A stretch of 32,528 nucleotides of DNA from Hypsibius dujardini (GCA_001579985.1 LRSR01010060.1:1-32528), one strand, 5' to 3'. Shown: positions 1-11,103, numbered from the stretch's first letter. Notes: generated by a model from the letters alone, not told the origin. Translations and numbers: made by a program.

Positions 1-1211
1 CAACCCTCCCTTACGTCATTCCCCGAGAGAAAATAAAGTAACGTAAACCAATCGAAACTCTCAGCGAAAGCTGCGGTGGCCGAATCTCTCTCTCTCTCGA
101 AAAGATACACTCTTCACCCATGCCACATACTCTTGCATATGCCAACACACCGGAAGTAGTGACCACACATACTTGGGTACGGGGACCTTTTTTCGTACCC
201 GTTACAGGATTCTTGAATAATATCAGCAGGGAGCGATAATAAACTCTTATTGCAAAGAAAACTAATGACATAGAAAGGCTGTTAAAGAACTGTGCACAGT
301 AATAATTCTATAAATCTACTATCCACATTAAATTTGTGAAAAACGTATTGAATTTAAAACAAATAGAGGAAACTGATATGGATTTCAGTGATTTATATTA
401 AAAATTTCTTCATTTACACATGAAAATTTCTTAAAATACAAAAATAAATAAATATAAATACACATAAACAATTTTATTTATAAATAAACTCTAGATTTAA
501 GAATAAATTCAATGATTTATTTGGGACAATGATAAAAGCAGCAGATTCAAAGTGAAGCAGTAAACGAAATGACGTATCCAACAAGCCGTGAAATGCATTC
601 CCGAAAATCACAGCGGAAATGTCACCGCAATCTTGTTGATCTCTTTGACCAGGGAAATCCGACAAACCACCACTACCCAATAGCGCCAAACACAATTGGA
701 AAATTATGCAGTCACACGTCAGTCCACTTGTCTATCTACGCGTGAAGAAGCTGGCAAGATATATCTTCCAGTCTATTAATTTTATGTTGGAAACAGACAT
801 AGGAAGACATAAGACACAAGGCACAACAAAAGTTCAAACAATTGTTTAGTATTTCAATTTCCAACATAATGATATACCCTAAAAAAAGATAAGTAAAATT
901 AAACTAAATATATGCACAAAATGTACCTACAAATTAAACAGCAACATCGAAAACTGTTTAGGTACAGTTGTAGCCTAACCGAAAATCAATAATTAATTAA
1001 AGCTGGAAATTTTATCTAGATATATTATAAATAATATCGGTAATATTAAAATACAACAGTTTTGATTGCTCCATTTTTGAACAAACAAACCGCACGGGAT
1101 CCGCCTTCACCTTGGCGGGGGGATCAAGGTGGCGCTAATGTTCGTCAACACACACGCCATTTGTTCATCAACTAGCTTTAAACAGATCTCACAATTGTCA
1201 GATGGACTTAC
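1..1211 (-). other. Intron 3 of RapGEF-like gene, no exon seen
   Basis: This AT-rich stretch follows the good GTAAGT donor at 1211 on the minus strand and runs to the window edge. I looked for the next conserved RapGEF exon (the segment after the WYILLSGS motif) on the minus strand and did not find it, so the intron is at least 1.2 kb long. The short open frames at 11-271 and 474-695 have no recognisable homology and are not called. Confidence 0.4.
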
Positions 1212-1688
1212 CAATGCCCCGGCAGATACATCATTCCATTGATGAATGTTGATCCGCTTAGGAGGATATACCAGCAGCTGATCTCCTCGCCGCAGCTGCC
1301 AACAAAAAACACACTGTCAGGCAACCGCATGGCACTCTCAGACAAAGAACGAACAAGAGCCCGTATTTGACACGATATGCCTGGATAATCAAAAAGGCCC
1401 ACACGGCCACTGTACTCTACCCAAATAGGACCTCCTCCGCCTCGTGATACTCGTAGCGAGCGAACCGGCAGATGGATCGAATGGCAGAGTCCCGGACATC
1501 GGCGAGAACTCGGAAGGATCGCAGGAAGGCGAACAGTCGCTCCAGATCCTTTGACAGAGAGAAAAGTTGTAGAATAGCAAGCGCAATGAGTGAACGTGCC
1601 GACCTGACTCTTGACTTTACAATTTCCTGTATTTCTGTCTTTTCTGCCTACCTGTCCTTCTATTTGTCTCTCTGTCTGTTTGTATGCC

Positions 1689-1763
<75 letters not shown>

Positions 1764-1854
1764 TTATTTTTCTGCCTGTCTGTTAACAACATACCTCATC
1801 ATCACGATCACAAGGATCCAACCGCAGTGCCGGCAAATCCAATACCTGCGCCAT
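1212..1854 (-). CDS. RAPGEF2/6-like: Rap guanine nucleotide exchange factor (RAPGEF2/6, PDZ-GEF) N-terminus, partial
   Basis: Three minus-strand coding exons join in frame: 1854..1795, 1548..1421 and 1295..1212. The introns are 246 and 125 bp, with donors GTATGT, GTAGAG and GTAAGT and pyrimidine-rich acceptors. The ATG at 1854 sits in a good Kozak context (AAGATGG), and the next exon continues in phase as DLERLFAFLRSF. The joined protein of about 90 residues follows the N-terminus of long RAPGEF2 isoforms: a helix with a DLE motif, then RYEYHEAEEVLF (family RYERHEANEVLY), then CWYILLSGSTFI (family CWYILLSGSVFI). That is the first cyclic-nucleotide-binding-like domain. PDZ-GEFs activate Rap1/Rap2 at membranes and junctions. 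The RasGEF N, PDZ, RA and catalytic domains would lie beyond position 1. A (CTGT)n tract fills intron 1. I recognised the family from memory and am fairly sure of it; paralogue assignment is open. Confidence 0.8.
1632..1784. repeat. (CTGT)n microsatellite in RapGEF intron 1
   Basis: A nearly pure CTGT tetranucleotide tract lies at about 1688-1755, with degenerate flanks from 1632 to 1784. It sits inside the 246-bp first intron of the RapGEF-like gene, so the pre-mRNA reads (ACAG)n. Open frames through it in every phase are low-complexity artefacts. Confidence 0.9.
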
Positions 1855-3030
1855 CTTTGACGCTACTGCGCGGTTGGTGATTTCAAATCAATGAGGAAGA
1901 GTGAAAAATCAGTAACAGAGCAAAATCCGACAACGGGCACTACAGTTCCTTAACACATCGACGCTCCGGCCATGTCACTCTCGGTTGACCCATAACAGCA
2001 CATAATAACAAAGCACTCCACCTCATATGTGCATGCCTCGTAATCCGCGCGTCGCGTAGTTTTGAGGGTGCGATACACAAAACACACTTCCGGATACCTT
2101 TGGCTGTTCCCGTAATATGATAACGCCGCACATTGGAGACCTCTTTCCCGTAGCCCACATCCACAAATTCCGCCTCCTCTTAGTGTCGGGTCAACTTTCC
2201 GGAAGGTGAAAAGAAACCGCAGAGCACGTAGTAGACAGCAGCCTGTCTACCGGAGTCCGTTTCAGTTGGGGCAAGACAAGGTAATTGCACAGAGTTTCAA
2301 GACGGCCAAAGATTCAGACAAGAATATGTAGATAGACAGACAGTCAGTCGAGATTTGCAAGAGAAGACGCCGGAAATGGAGGAGAAGGGGTGTAATAATA
2401 ATAAAAAATTCGAATAAGATCAATGCAGGTTAGTCGAAAGCGAAGCCAGGTGGTGGTAAGATAGACACCAAGGTTGCCTGTCAGTCTGATCGCGGGAGTA
2501 GTACGTCACAAAGGGGAAAAATGAGACGCTGTTTTTTGAGGGGTGATTTCGGTATAAAGTTTGGCTTGATGTGAAGCAGTTATAGGCAGTGTCGGCACTC
2601 ACAGTCAGTCAGACAGACAGCCGCGCCACCGAGTAATGGCTTGAAATGTTAAGTCACTTGAGGGACGGACGGCTGGTGGCGGACCCTCCTGGGTGGATAC
2701 GTATATAGGTCCTGTCTGGATGGATGGATGCCGACCGCAAAATTGATCCCGCCCGGTTAACCCAAGCAAGGCGGAAATGACAGAGAAGTGGCAATATCTC
2801 GACAAAACAGGAGGGACTTCAAACATCCGGGATATTCAAGACGGCGACGGCGGCCTGCAGTGAGGGTGTGCTCGCTACTCTCGCCTGGAATATCAAGTCC
2901 ATCCATTAGCGAACTGCCAGCGTGTGTGGAAGTTGCGAGGATGAAGAGGCTGCAATTCAGTCCAGCACTCGTCAAAGTTTTGTCTGAAAACACAACAACG
3001 AGTGATAGTAAATGTCCGTCCTCTACTTCA
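1855..3030. other. Intergenic/upstream DNA of RapGEF, nothing definite
   Basis: This region lies upstream of the RapGEF start codon and could hold its promoter and 5' UTR exons. I see no conserved coding exon. A short hairpin (AGTAGACAGC and its partial complement) occurs near 2230-2260 and a small GACA cluster near 2333-2347. Confidence 0.3.
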
Positions 3031-3061
<31 letters not shown>

Positions 3062-3144
3062 GCCTGTCTGTCTGCCTGTCTGCTTGTCTGCCTGCCTGTC
3101 TATCTGTCTCTCTGCCTGTCTTTCTCTCTGTGTCTGTGTGTTTG
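3031..3144. repeat. Degenerate (CTGT)n array
   Basis: TCTG/CTGT units run from 3031 with CCTG and CTTG variants and grade into TCTCTG and TGTG. The plus strand carries the CTGT orientation, as in the RapGEF intron tract. Cysteine/leucine/serine-rich frames here are artefacts of the repeat. Confidence 0.9.
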
Positions 3145-3560
3145 CATTGGGTCTTCACCAACCTCGCAGTTTTCAAATGAAGAGATCAAACAGTTCAGTC
3201 ACTAACGTGCAGTTGTGGTACAATTTAAATCCCTCGGGGAGAGCGATAGTATCAGGGTTGGGGTCGCCGATGAAGAGCAAGCTGAATTAAATTGGATGAC
3301 AACGCTTATGTTGATGATGTCTCGGTTGGCCTTTTCCGTTTCAGCGTCCGTCCATATCCCACGTTCAAAAGTAATTGCTCAGGGATTCAATTCCGGGGTC
3401 CTCCGCCATTGAGGTTCCTGCAAAAATGATCTTTTGATAAGAGGGAAAAAAGAAAGCGACGGTCACGATTGAGTGGATGCAATCTCGGTTCGCGAGGCGC
3501 ACAGGCAAATGCAAATGTGTCTGTCTTGATGGGCGCCAAAATCAGCAGGAGAGACGAATA
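3145..3560. other. Unique spacer between microsatellites
   Basis: No splice-supported or recognisable coding sequence was seen on either strand between the two tetranucleotide arrays. Confidence 0.3.
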
Positions 3561-3562
3561 GT

Positions 3563-3592
<30 letters not shown>
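3561..3592. repeat. (GACA)n microsatellite, 32 bp
   Basis: About eight near-perfect GACA units. The orientation is opposite to the CTGT arrays at 1632-1784 and 3031-3144. Confidence 0.9.
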
Positions 3593-3594
<2 letters not shown>

Positions 3595-3937
3595 GGAAGA
3601 ATAAGAATGGGTGGAAAAAACAGCACACTTGAACACGATCACTCGCTCAAATAGCCCCCAAAGCGCAATGGCGGAGGAAAGGGAACCCGCTCTGTTCCGT
3701 CCTTTCTACTAAATAAATTGATGGCGAGCTCAAGTTCACTATGTACGCTCCTGCTAAATAAACGATCGTGTGCGGAAGCCACATGTTTTGGGTCGCTTTT
3801 TACATAACCTAACAACCCATAAGCAGGCAGTACGACTACGAACCAGCGGCGAGAGGGTACTTCGCCAACGCTAATAAATCGACACTAATCCGCAAGCGTA
3901 ACAAAAAGACTCGCCATAGCCAAACATTCACGGCGAA
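3593..3937. other. Spacer, nothing recognised
   Basis: No gene, tRNA or transposon signature was found in this interval between two GACA arrays. Confidence 0.3.
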
Positions 3938-4049
3938 ACAGACAGGCTCTGACAGATAGGCAAGCAGACAGTGAGACAAACAGACAGAGAGACAGACAGA
4001 TAGACAGACAGACAGACAGTCATACAGACACACAGGCAGGCAGATAGAC
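3938..4049. repeat. Degenerate (GACA)n array
   Basis: GACA, GATA and GACT units are interrupted by GAGA and CAGG variants, giving an imperfect tetranucleotide array of about 110 bp in the GACA orientation. Confidence 0.85.
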
Positions 4050-4596
4050 CCGATTTGTAAGATTTTGTCTATTTTGTATGTTTTCCAGCGAGTCGAAACT
4101 CTTGGCGAGTACTTGTACGAATCGAAAGAGAGTAAGCCGAACCTCCGCTTCTGTACACACAAAACTTGGATAGCCACACTGTAGAATGCGGCTAGCGAGA
4201 GGGGGGCATTTAATTTGTGGGTCTTCCGTTACATTTAATGGGTTAATTAGCTGGGCCGTCGTAAATGACAGATACCCGCCACTCCGCCGCAACTCTATCC
4301 TCGCGTATTGCTATTCTTTCAAGAGACTCCGTAATGCTTCATCCGTATCATTAACGACTGCGCAGAGCCTTCAAACAAACTCTCGCAGCAAAAAACATCC
4401 CAACCGTGGAACTGCGGCGAAAGCGAAAGAAAGGAAAAAGTCGCGACCACCATCACAAAACACCTTCGCACACTTAACCGACCACCTCGGGTCTTCCGGA
4501 CTGACTAACCGTGACAATATTGACAGCCTAAAGGAATGGCGCAGACGTGGGGAGGAGAACCATGTGCCTAGAGACAATTAAGACAAGTCATTAGCC
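4050..4596. other. Spacer with uncalled 131-codon open frame
   Basis: A plus-strand frame from 4186 to 4581 stays open for 131 codons, but its product (rich in R, S and N) has no recognisable domain, signal or splice support, and an antisense frame overlaps it. I do not call it a gene. Confidence 0.25.
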
Positions 4597-5151
4597 TAGA
4601 CAGACAGATGATCTATTAGATGAGAGGCAGATATCCAGACAGACAGAAGACATAAAATTAGGCAAGGAGACATGTGGAAGGGTAAGCAGAAAGACAGACA
4701 TGATACCCTACAGACACACGAACCTTCAGACAGACAGAGTGAACGGGCAGACATACATAAATACCTACAGAAAGACAAACAGACAGACATGCGGGCAGAG
4801 AGACAGACAGACAGAGAAATAGACAGAGAAAGAGACAAACACGCAGACAGACACATAGACAGACCGATAAACAGTTAGACAGACAGAAATACAGATTAAC
4901 AGACAGACACAGAAATACAGACAGACAAACGGACATATAGGCGGGTAGACGGACAAACAGGTAGACCGACAGACAGACCGACAGATGGACAGGCAGATGA
5001 ACAGGCAGACAGACAGCAAATAGAGAGAGACATACAGAGAGAGACATACAGAGATACAGACAGACAGACAGACAGACAGACAGACGGACAGACAAACAGA
5101 TATTTTGTCAGGCAGTTAAACATGTTAAACAATATTGACAGACAGACAGAC
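4597..5151. repeat. Large degenerate (GACA)n array, about 555 bp
   Basis: This is the longest tetranucleotide array in the window. GACA units are mixed with GATA, GAAA, GAGA, GGCA, GACG and GACC variants, with the purest part near 5055-5090. The graded divergence suggests an old, continually slipping array. All frames through it remain open for long stretches only because the 4-bp unit lacks frequent stop codons. Confidence 0.9.
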
Positions 5152-6018
5152 AACTTTTACACATGCGGCGTTTTGCTATAAAAGGGCAAAAGGGATCACT
5201 GATCCTATGCAGAAAAAAACCAATGAACCTTCGACATCCACATATCACTTCCGGGAAAGTCGGAACACAGTCCGAGGGATTCGAACAAAACAAAATGACA
5301 AACCCAAAAATCGATAAGTGCTGCGGCGATTGTGCTGATTGTTGCATATTCTCCATTTCATCCTGTATCCATTGAGAAAGTAAATATTTATTTCTGACCG
5401 CTCCGACGCCTCCAGACAACATATTTCTTTAATAAAAGTTATCGATTTCACATCCTCCCATTTATGAAACCCGGACACAAAATATTTTCACCCACCCGGC
5501 CCTCCTTTTAAGAACATTTTTCACAGATTTTACGTGCCCCGTAGTCTCTCTTTAAAGTCAGGCATATGTGTCGACAGACACTTGAAAAGAGCATGGAAGA
5601 TTACACATCCCAGACAAAGAGAGTCTCTCGCGGTGAAAGCATAACTTTCAGACAAGTACGAGCAGAGTATACACATACGGAACACTGCTGTGTCCGGTGT
5701 CGGTCAGTCAGACATTTTTCTTTCCTCTGCTCCAAACGCACACCGTGTGTCTGTGTCTGCCTGCGCGCCACTTTACGGCCACTTGAACGAATTTTTCGAC
5801 CTGCATTTTATACCGAATTGTTAGTCCCCTCCTCAACTCTTTGCCATGCTCGCGCTCTACTTGCTCTAAAGTGAGTGATCTCACGCCGCCATCACCTCCA
5901 CCTCTCGTCGCCATGCGTAAAACTGCGTGGTCAGTCAAGCGGGTCTAATGGTATTGACCACCACTGCCGCCAGGTAGATGGCACAGGCAGGAAGTGCTAG
6001 GTACGCAAAGGAGAGGCA
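5152..6018. other. Intergenic, nothing recognised
   Basis: There are short open frames on both strands, none with recognisable homology. A B-box-like GTTCGAATCCC occurs on the minus strand near 5276-5286 but no A box is present at the expected distance, so no tRNA is called. Confidence 0.3.
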
Positions 6019-6299
6019 GAAAGACAAAAAGCCAAGGAAAGCAGGCATACAGACAAGCAGAAGAACAGTCAGATAGATGTACAGACAGGCAGCTGACACA
6101 AATACAGACAGACTAGGAAACAGAGACATCATTCAGGCAGGCAAACGGACAGACATACATACAGACAGACAGATAGACATGCAGACCGACAGACAGACAG
6201 GCAGACAGGCAGGCAGGCAGACAGGCAGAGAGACAGACAGAAATACAGATATACAAGGCAAACAAACAGACAGGCAGACAAGAAGACAGACAGAGATTC
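6019..6299. repeat. Degenerate (GACA)n array
   Basis: GACA/GGCA/GATA units extend over about 280 bp, including a GGCA-rich core near 6195-6232. It is the fourth and rightmost large array of the left cluster. Confidence 0.85.
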
Positions 6300-6940
6300 G
6301 AAGCACATCCTGTTGCCTGCAAAGGGATGATAGATGACTCGTGCCTACTTGATTGATAAAGATCCGACCGACACAATACATACGTTGGCCATCCTCTGCT
6401 TCCGTGACTCGGTGAGCGGCTCACTAAACAGACACGAGAATTGTGCAAAGAGAAAAGGATGCAAAAGCAATCAGTCGGCCAGGTAAATCTCTTCGGCCTC
6501 TTCCTCCACAATTACTGTCCACTGTTTCACCAGTATAGGTTCCTTTCATGCGACGTATCCACGCCCTACTAGGTACGAAACCACAACACACAGAGACAGA
6601 CAGCCGTAAATAAAGGAAGTGGAAAATGCAAATGTCTGTCTGTCTATACGTATGTCAGAGTCCCGCCTGACTAACTAACCCCTCCCCGTGGTTCTCACAG
6701 CTGGACACTGTGTTAAGTCGTTCCCACCATTATTATTAACGATTGTGTCCACTGTCCACCCCCACACCTTCATCATCACATCTTACAAGTCAGGTATAGT
6801 AAACCCATCCGTCTGAATCGACACGGCAATAGAGGAAAAAAAATCAGCTGCTTGAATAAATTACAGGCAGACAAAAAGTCTTCCACTGAAATGCAGAGTA
6901 TGAGAAATTGGAATCATACCGGCCAGGCCACTCATTTATG
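6300..6940. other. Intergenic, small GACA and CTGT remnants only
   Basis: Apart from short tetranucleotide remnants at about 6590-6604 and 6634-6646, no gene or element could be recognised. Confidence 0.3.
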
Positions 6941-7123
6941 CGATCAATCAAGGAGCAGAGTGCGTGGGAAAGAATAGTTACATTCAATCAATCAATCAAT
7001 CACACTACGCCAGGCTTCAATTCACTATGCAATCAATCAACGGACCGGTCGCTCAGGAACATGTCAACGCCAGCAATAGATCAATCAACTGAGGCTTGGT
7101 TCCATCCAATTCATCAATCAACA
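6941..7123. repeat. Interspersed (TCAA)n-rich patch
   Basis: TCAATCAA words recur at 6943, 6984-7001, 7031, 7080 and 7114, separated by unique sequence of 30-50 bp. Similar TCAA clusters return near 8275-8330, 9277-9293 and, on the other strand, 9845-9935, so this word is enriched across 7-10 kb. Confidence 0.6.
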
Positions 7124-7830
7124 AAGTTATCACTTCCGCCGTCTTTAGTTCAGAATTTCTAGTTCAATACTTCGATGTCTCGCGGATACAGACAAATTAG
7201 GTGCACAGACAACAGCAAATTTACCTGGATAAAAAATACTATGCATGTCTTCAGAGAAATAAGCGTGGCGGACGCACGAGCAATGACGAAAGGGGACATA
7301 AAACGCCCAGTTTATCACTAGTGAGGGGTAATCCAGGAGGTGTGGGAAACGCCTTTACGCTTTAGATTGTATTATTGGATTGGAAACATGTAAGGCAAAG
7401 TAGAGAAGATTAGCAAGAGACCAAGGCCAAGTGTGTCTATGTGCCGGGAAATAAGTTTGCAAGTCAGCTCGCAAAGGAATAACTACGGTGGGTGAAAGGG
7501 AATGCTACATGGACATTTCGTAAAATCAACAACATGCCGAAATGGAATATGCCGAGGTGGTCACTTTTCGCACAGGAGATAACGCTGGCGATTCAGGTCT
7601 CAGGTGTCGTTACAGTACAGACACGAACCGAATGCTTGCCTCACAGAGTCAAGCCATTTTAATCGAAGAATGCATGAAGCAATGCATTGAATGAGTTAAA
7701 AGACTTGAATCGATTAGCCCAGCATTTGGACCATGTGTACACACATACTAGAGCCAAACTGATTGAGAAAGCAGAATACGCCTCAAATGCTCCAAACTGA
7801 CGCGCTGCAGCGAGCATTCTCACGCATTAC
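7124..7830. other. Intergenic, nothing recognised
   Basis: No coding exon, RNA gene or repeat unit could be supported between the TCAA patch and the Harbinger-like element. Confidence 0.3.
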
Positions 7831-7833
7831 TAA

Positions 7834-9016
7834 GGGTGCGTCTCAAATCAGTATCTGTAACGTATCGAACCGTAACGTAACTGTATCGCTCGCATGGTTC
7901 GGATGTGAGACACTCAGTGTTTCGAACCGTGTATAGAACTGAAATCGCAGGGTACGATTCGGAATGAGTTTCGTTTTTAATCGGTTCGATACACCGTTTT
8001 ACTGTACCATCGTCTCATATCAATTTGGTTCACTGTCGTTACGGTTTTAAAAAATTCGCGGCAGAGCGGGTCCGCTAAATTTAATGTTTTAACTTCCCAA
8101 ATTTTGGGTTTTCATTTATTTATCACCTTATTCCTGTGACTGTGACACGACATGCCTCCGAAAACCAGAGCGCCGCGGAAGACTAAATGGGCACCCCTTC
8201 CTCATGCCCAGATGAAGTGAGTGGAGCAACAGTGGAGCAATAAACCACACCGACAGCGAAAAATATCCAAGAGTTCAATCAAGTACAGTAGTATAATGAT
8301 ACTGTAAATCAATCACCCAATCAATCATGAGTGTGCTCTTAAAATATGTGGTAAAGCAATGAGGGCACTACTGTGAGGGCCAACCGTTTATATAGCGCCT
8401 TCGTCGACTTCAAAATTTCACTGTAGTCAGGACCTTCTTGCCCAGCTGATTTGTTCAATACGCCACGCTGAAGTAAAATGTCCTGCCCCATCGAGAGAAT
8501 CCGCATGTTCTCGCAGTTTGCTGCTGCCAACAAAGACGCCAGATCGGGCCCGTGGCCGGGAGATCGTCGTCGGACTCGTCGTCGTCCATTTCCAAATGTT
8601 CAGACGAAAGAATTTCAAAATCGAATAATGAAGATAATTAAAAAAGAAAAGAACCTGAATGGAACAAATTTCTCAGCAAGAGACGCACTCCCGAAAAGAT
8701 ACCCCAAAAACCACCTCGCATAGGTGGTTACACTTGGTACGGCGCAGACAATGGAAAATTGACGTCATCTATAACGAATTCGGTTCGAAACGAAATGATT
8801 TGAGACACTGATAGGTTTCGAGGTATGGTTTAGGGAAAACTTTGATATGGTACGATACGGTACGAATTTGAGACGCAAAAGGTTTCGAACCATACCGATG
8901 TCTCAGATCTTTTCGGTTTACCGAACCGTATCGTCAGATATGGTACAGCAAAACCAGTAAAATGAGACAGAGTTACGGTTTCGTTACGGGTTTCGATACA
9001 GATTTGAGACGCACCC
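7834..9016. mobile_element. PIF/Harbinger-like non-autonomous element (1.18 kb)
   Basis: The ends are perfect 16-bp terminal inverted repeats beginning GGGTGCGTCTCAAATC, and both are flanked by TAA (7831-7833 and 9017-9019). A 3-bp TWA target duplication with G-rich ends is the PIF/Harbinger signature. The outer 200-280 bp on each side carry subterminal repeats: GTCTCAAAT-type words (for example near 8803, 8865 and 8905) and many GGTTCGAAAC/CGATACGGTACG variants in both orientations. The middle (8040-8750) has no recognisable transposase. A 22-codon plus-strand ORF, MPPKTRAPRKTKWAPLPH onward, at about 8153-8219 is basic and runs into a GTGAGT donor-like site; it could be the remnant of the DNA-binding second ORF of such elements, but this is speculative. 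Confidence 0.7.
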
Positions 9017-9019
9017 TAA

Positions 9020-9434
9020 GTACATCGTCGATGATACACCTACTCCACTCAAGCCTAGATATAGGGTTATTTCCTTTGATCCTACAAAATACTACAACTT
9101 TCTCACCACGCCCATTTGAGACCCGGATCCTGGCGATTGGTTAAAACTTAAACCGCACCCCAAAACGAAATATGCCAATCATCAATTTTGTTTCCGGCAT
9201 CACAGTTCAATTCGAGTCATTTTCATTGCGAGTGGGTCTCTTGCCATTGATTGCTTGATCGGCAACACAACAGCTGCAATCGATCAATCAATTAAACGAA
9301 CCTTCGGATTTGCATCGAAGACACCTCTCATCAACTTTTTTGACGTTTTTCATTATTTTCTCCACTGTTTCCCGTCCTCCCTCATAATTGTCTGTTATCG
9401 CCCATACATTTTGGCATTTGAAAATTGAAAAAGG
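9020..9434 (+). promoter_or_regulatory. Upstream region of CHCHD1-like gene
   Basis: These 415 bases separate the Harbinger-like element from the CHCHD1 start codon and presumably hold the promoter and 5' UTR. No TATA box is obvious. A TCAA cluster lies at 9277-9293. The assignment rests on position alone. Confidence 0.35.
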
Positions 9435-11103
9435 ATGCCTCAATTGACGCGTTGGCTGCACCACAACGTGCCGATCTTCCCGGTGCGGTTTAAGGAGGTG
9501 CTTCCCCTGAAACTGCGCAACCGCGTATCCTTCAACAACACGCGAGAGCAACGTAATTAAGTGTTTATACTTTTGGAGCTACCTTTTGCTCTGCGGGAAA
9601 CTCACAAAATGTGTCGTTCTCATGCGGTTGTGTATATTGTTTCAGAGGAGACGTGCGTGCAGCAGATGACGGAATTGTTCGAATGCTTCAAGAAGAATGA
9701 TTTTGACCAAGCCGTTTGCGGGAAGGAAATTGCCGCCTTCAAGGCCTGCACGGACATCTCCATGGTAAGGGTTGTGTTGTGCGAAGGACATGATGATAAA
9801 GTGAAAAACGGCGATGAGATCAAGGAAATTACTACCCCGTAATCGCGGTTGATTGGTTGATTGGCGGTATGGTTCTTGATGTACTTGATTGTTGATTTGT
9901 CAATTGTTAATTGTGGGCATTTTCTTGATTGATTGTGCAATTGAATGTTTTCTCGCGCAATTCATTTTGTTTCCTCACTCGGCTGGTTAACCCATTGGTA
10001 TTTTATGGTTTATATATTTTCGTTTTTTTTTAATACTGTCGCATCTGGAAGACTGGAATTAAATTTTGATTCGATTAAGGTAAAAAATGTTTACTTGGAC
10101 AATGCGCGGCGCTTTGGAAGCACTGCAAGTTTGGAGTGAACATTCCCGGTCAGCTTCATACAGCGCCTTCTCATAAAGCTCCAAAAGATTCCGCTGATGC
10201 TCGTCGCTTCGAAATTATTTTTTTGACGTGTTAAGATGTTTCTGATTAATTTTTTAGATTTCCTGAATGCTTTATAGTGTAGGTTATGGAATGAGAGAAC
10301 TAGATTGCTTCACCTACAGTAAGCGCCAGGAAAAAATTGAATAGAGGATCCGAGCGATGGGCAAAAGGGGCGGAGCAAAGGGTTAGATAAACACAATCAG
10401 TAAATCAAACAGCAAAGCTGCACCGCTTGTTTTGTGGTCAGTTTGAATCGTTTTAAAGTCACTGGTGGATTAGTTGATTGCGTTCAACTACCCCTTGCCC
10501 CACCCCTTTTGCTCATCGCTCGGACCCTCCATTCAACTTTTTCCTGTTGCTTACTGTAGCGCGAGTACTCTTTTTCTCCATTTTAATACATTTTAAATTA
10601 GAATTGCTTTAAATATGTTTCTTGATGTTTTCAGGCAGGGTTTTTTCATTTGCTTGACTATTTATTTAAGATAACATGCTTTTAAAGTATTTTTTATCTC
10701 AAATCGTTTTTGCAAATTTCTTTTAATTCTTTAAATTATTAACATTTTATCGTTTATTTAATAACATATCGAGTATGGATTATCGTATCATCGTTTTTAA
10801 TAAATACTGGAATCTGATTTAGTTGAAATAGTTTGCCATCATTTAAAAAAATGCTTTCAATACACAATAAGAACCATCATTTAAGTTTCGGTTGATTGAC
10901 TGATTGCACGGTTATAATAATTCTGCATCTTCCTTCCTTAGGCTCAAGGGAAGAAGATCAAGGAGATGCGGAAGAACGGCAACCTCTCCCCGGGCAGTGA
11001 GACTCTGACGACGCCTCAAACCAACATCCTGCTGCGGCGGTATCCGCAACACAATCCCAACGTCCCGGACCGTTGGAGCATGAAGAAATACGGCGCTCCG
11101 TAG
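9435..11103 (+). CDS. CHCHD1: Small mitoribosomal subunit protein mS37 (CHCHD1/MRPS37)
   Basis: Three exons, 9435..9552, 9646..9764 and 10942..11103, join to a complete 132-residue protein ending in TAG. The introns are 93 and 1,177 bp, with GTAATT and GTAAGG donors and TTTCAG and CCTTAG acceptors. The twin CX9C motif of the CHCH fold is exact: C43-X9-C53 (CVQQMTELFEC) and C64-X9-C74 (CGKEIAAFKAC). The C-terminus (LLRRYPQHNPN) resembles the LLQRFPNKP tail of CHCHD1, and the basic N-terminus fits too. In other animals this protein is imported into mitochondria, oxidatively folded and assembled into the 28S subunit. Intron 2 carries a MITE, and an AATAAA lies 176 bp past the stop. Length and layout match the family (human about 118 residues), so I am confident. 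Confidence 0.9.
10317..10556. mobile_element. Mariner-like MITE in CHCHD1 intron 2
   Basis: A 240-bp element begins CAGTAAGC, ends GCTTACTG and is flanked by TA dinucleotides at 10315-10316 and 10557-10558. The terminal inverted repeats are about 70 bp long and only mildly diverged; inside them the words GGAAAAA, TTGAAT, GGTCCGAGCGATG and GCAAAAGGGG recur in complement. There is no coding capacity. TA duplication and CAGT ends fit Tc1/mariner-mobilised MITEs. Confidence 0.75.

Noticed and set aside
1472-1880. Plus-strand frames of 89-104 codons across the RapGEF exons
   Set aside because: They are antisense to the conserved RapGEF exons and end in the CTGT repeat.
4596-5153. Long open frames of DRQTDRQ or CLSVCLS type on both strands
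   Set aside because: They are translations of the GACA/CTGT arrays, open in several phases at once, with no splice or homology support.
5270-5340. tRNA-like B box GTTCGAATCCC on the minus strand
   Set aside because: No A box at the right distance and no cloverleaf stems.
1632-6299. Tandem arrays considered as CRISPR
   Set aside because: Four-base units without spacers in an intron-containing eukaryotic genome; no resemblance to repeat-spacer structure.
8339-8723. Overlapping frames on both strands in the core of the Harbinger-like element
   Set aside because: No DDE transposase or Myb/SANT motif recognised; both strands are equally open, so neither can be supported as coding.
9620-9940. 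Minus-strand frame over CHCHD1 exon 2
   Set aside because: Antisense to the twin CX9C exon, and no recognisable product.
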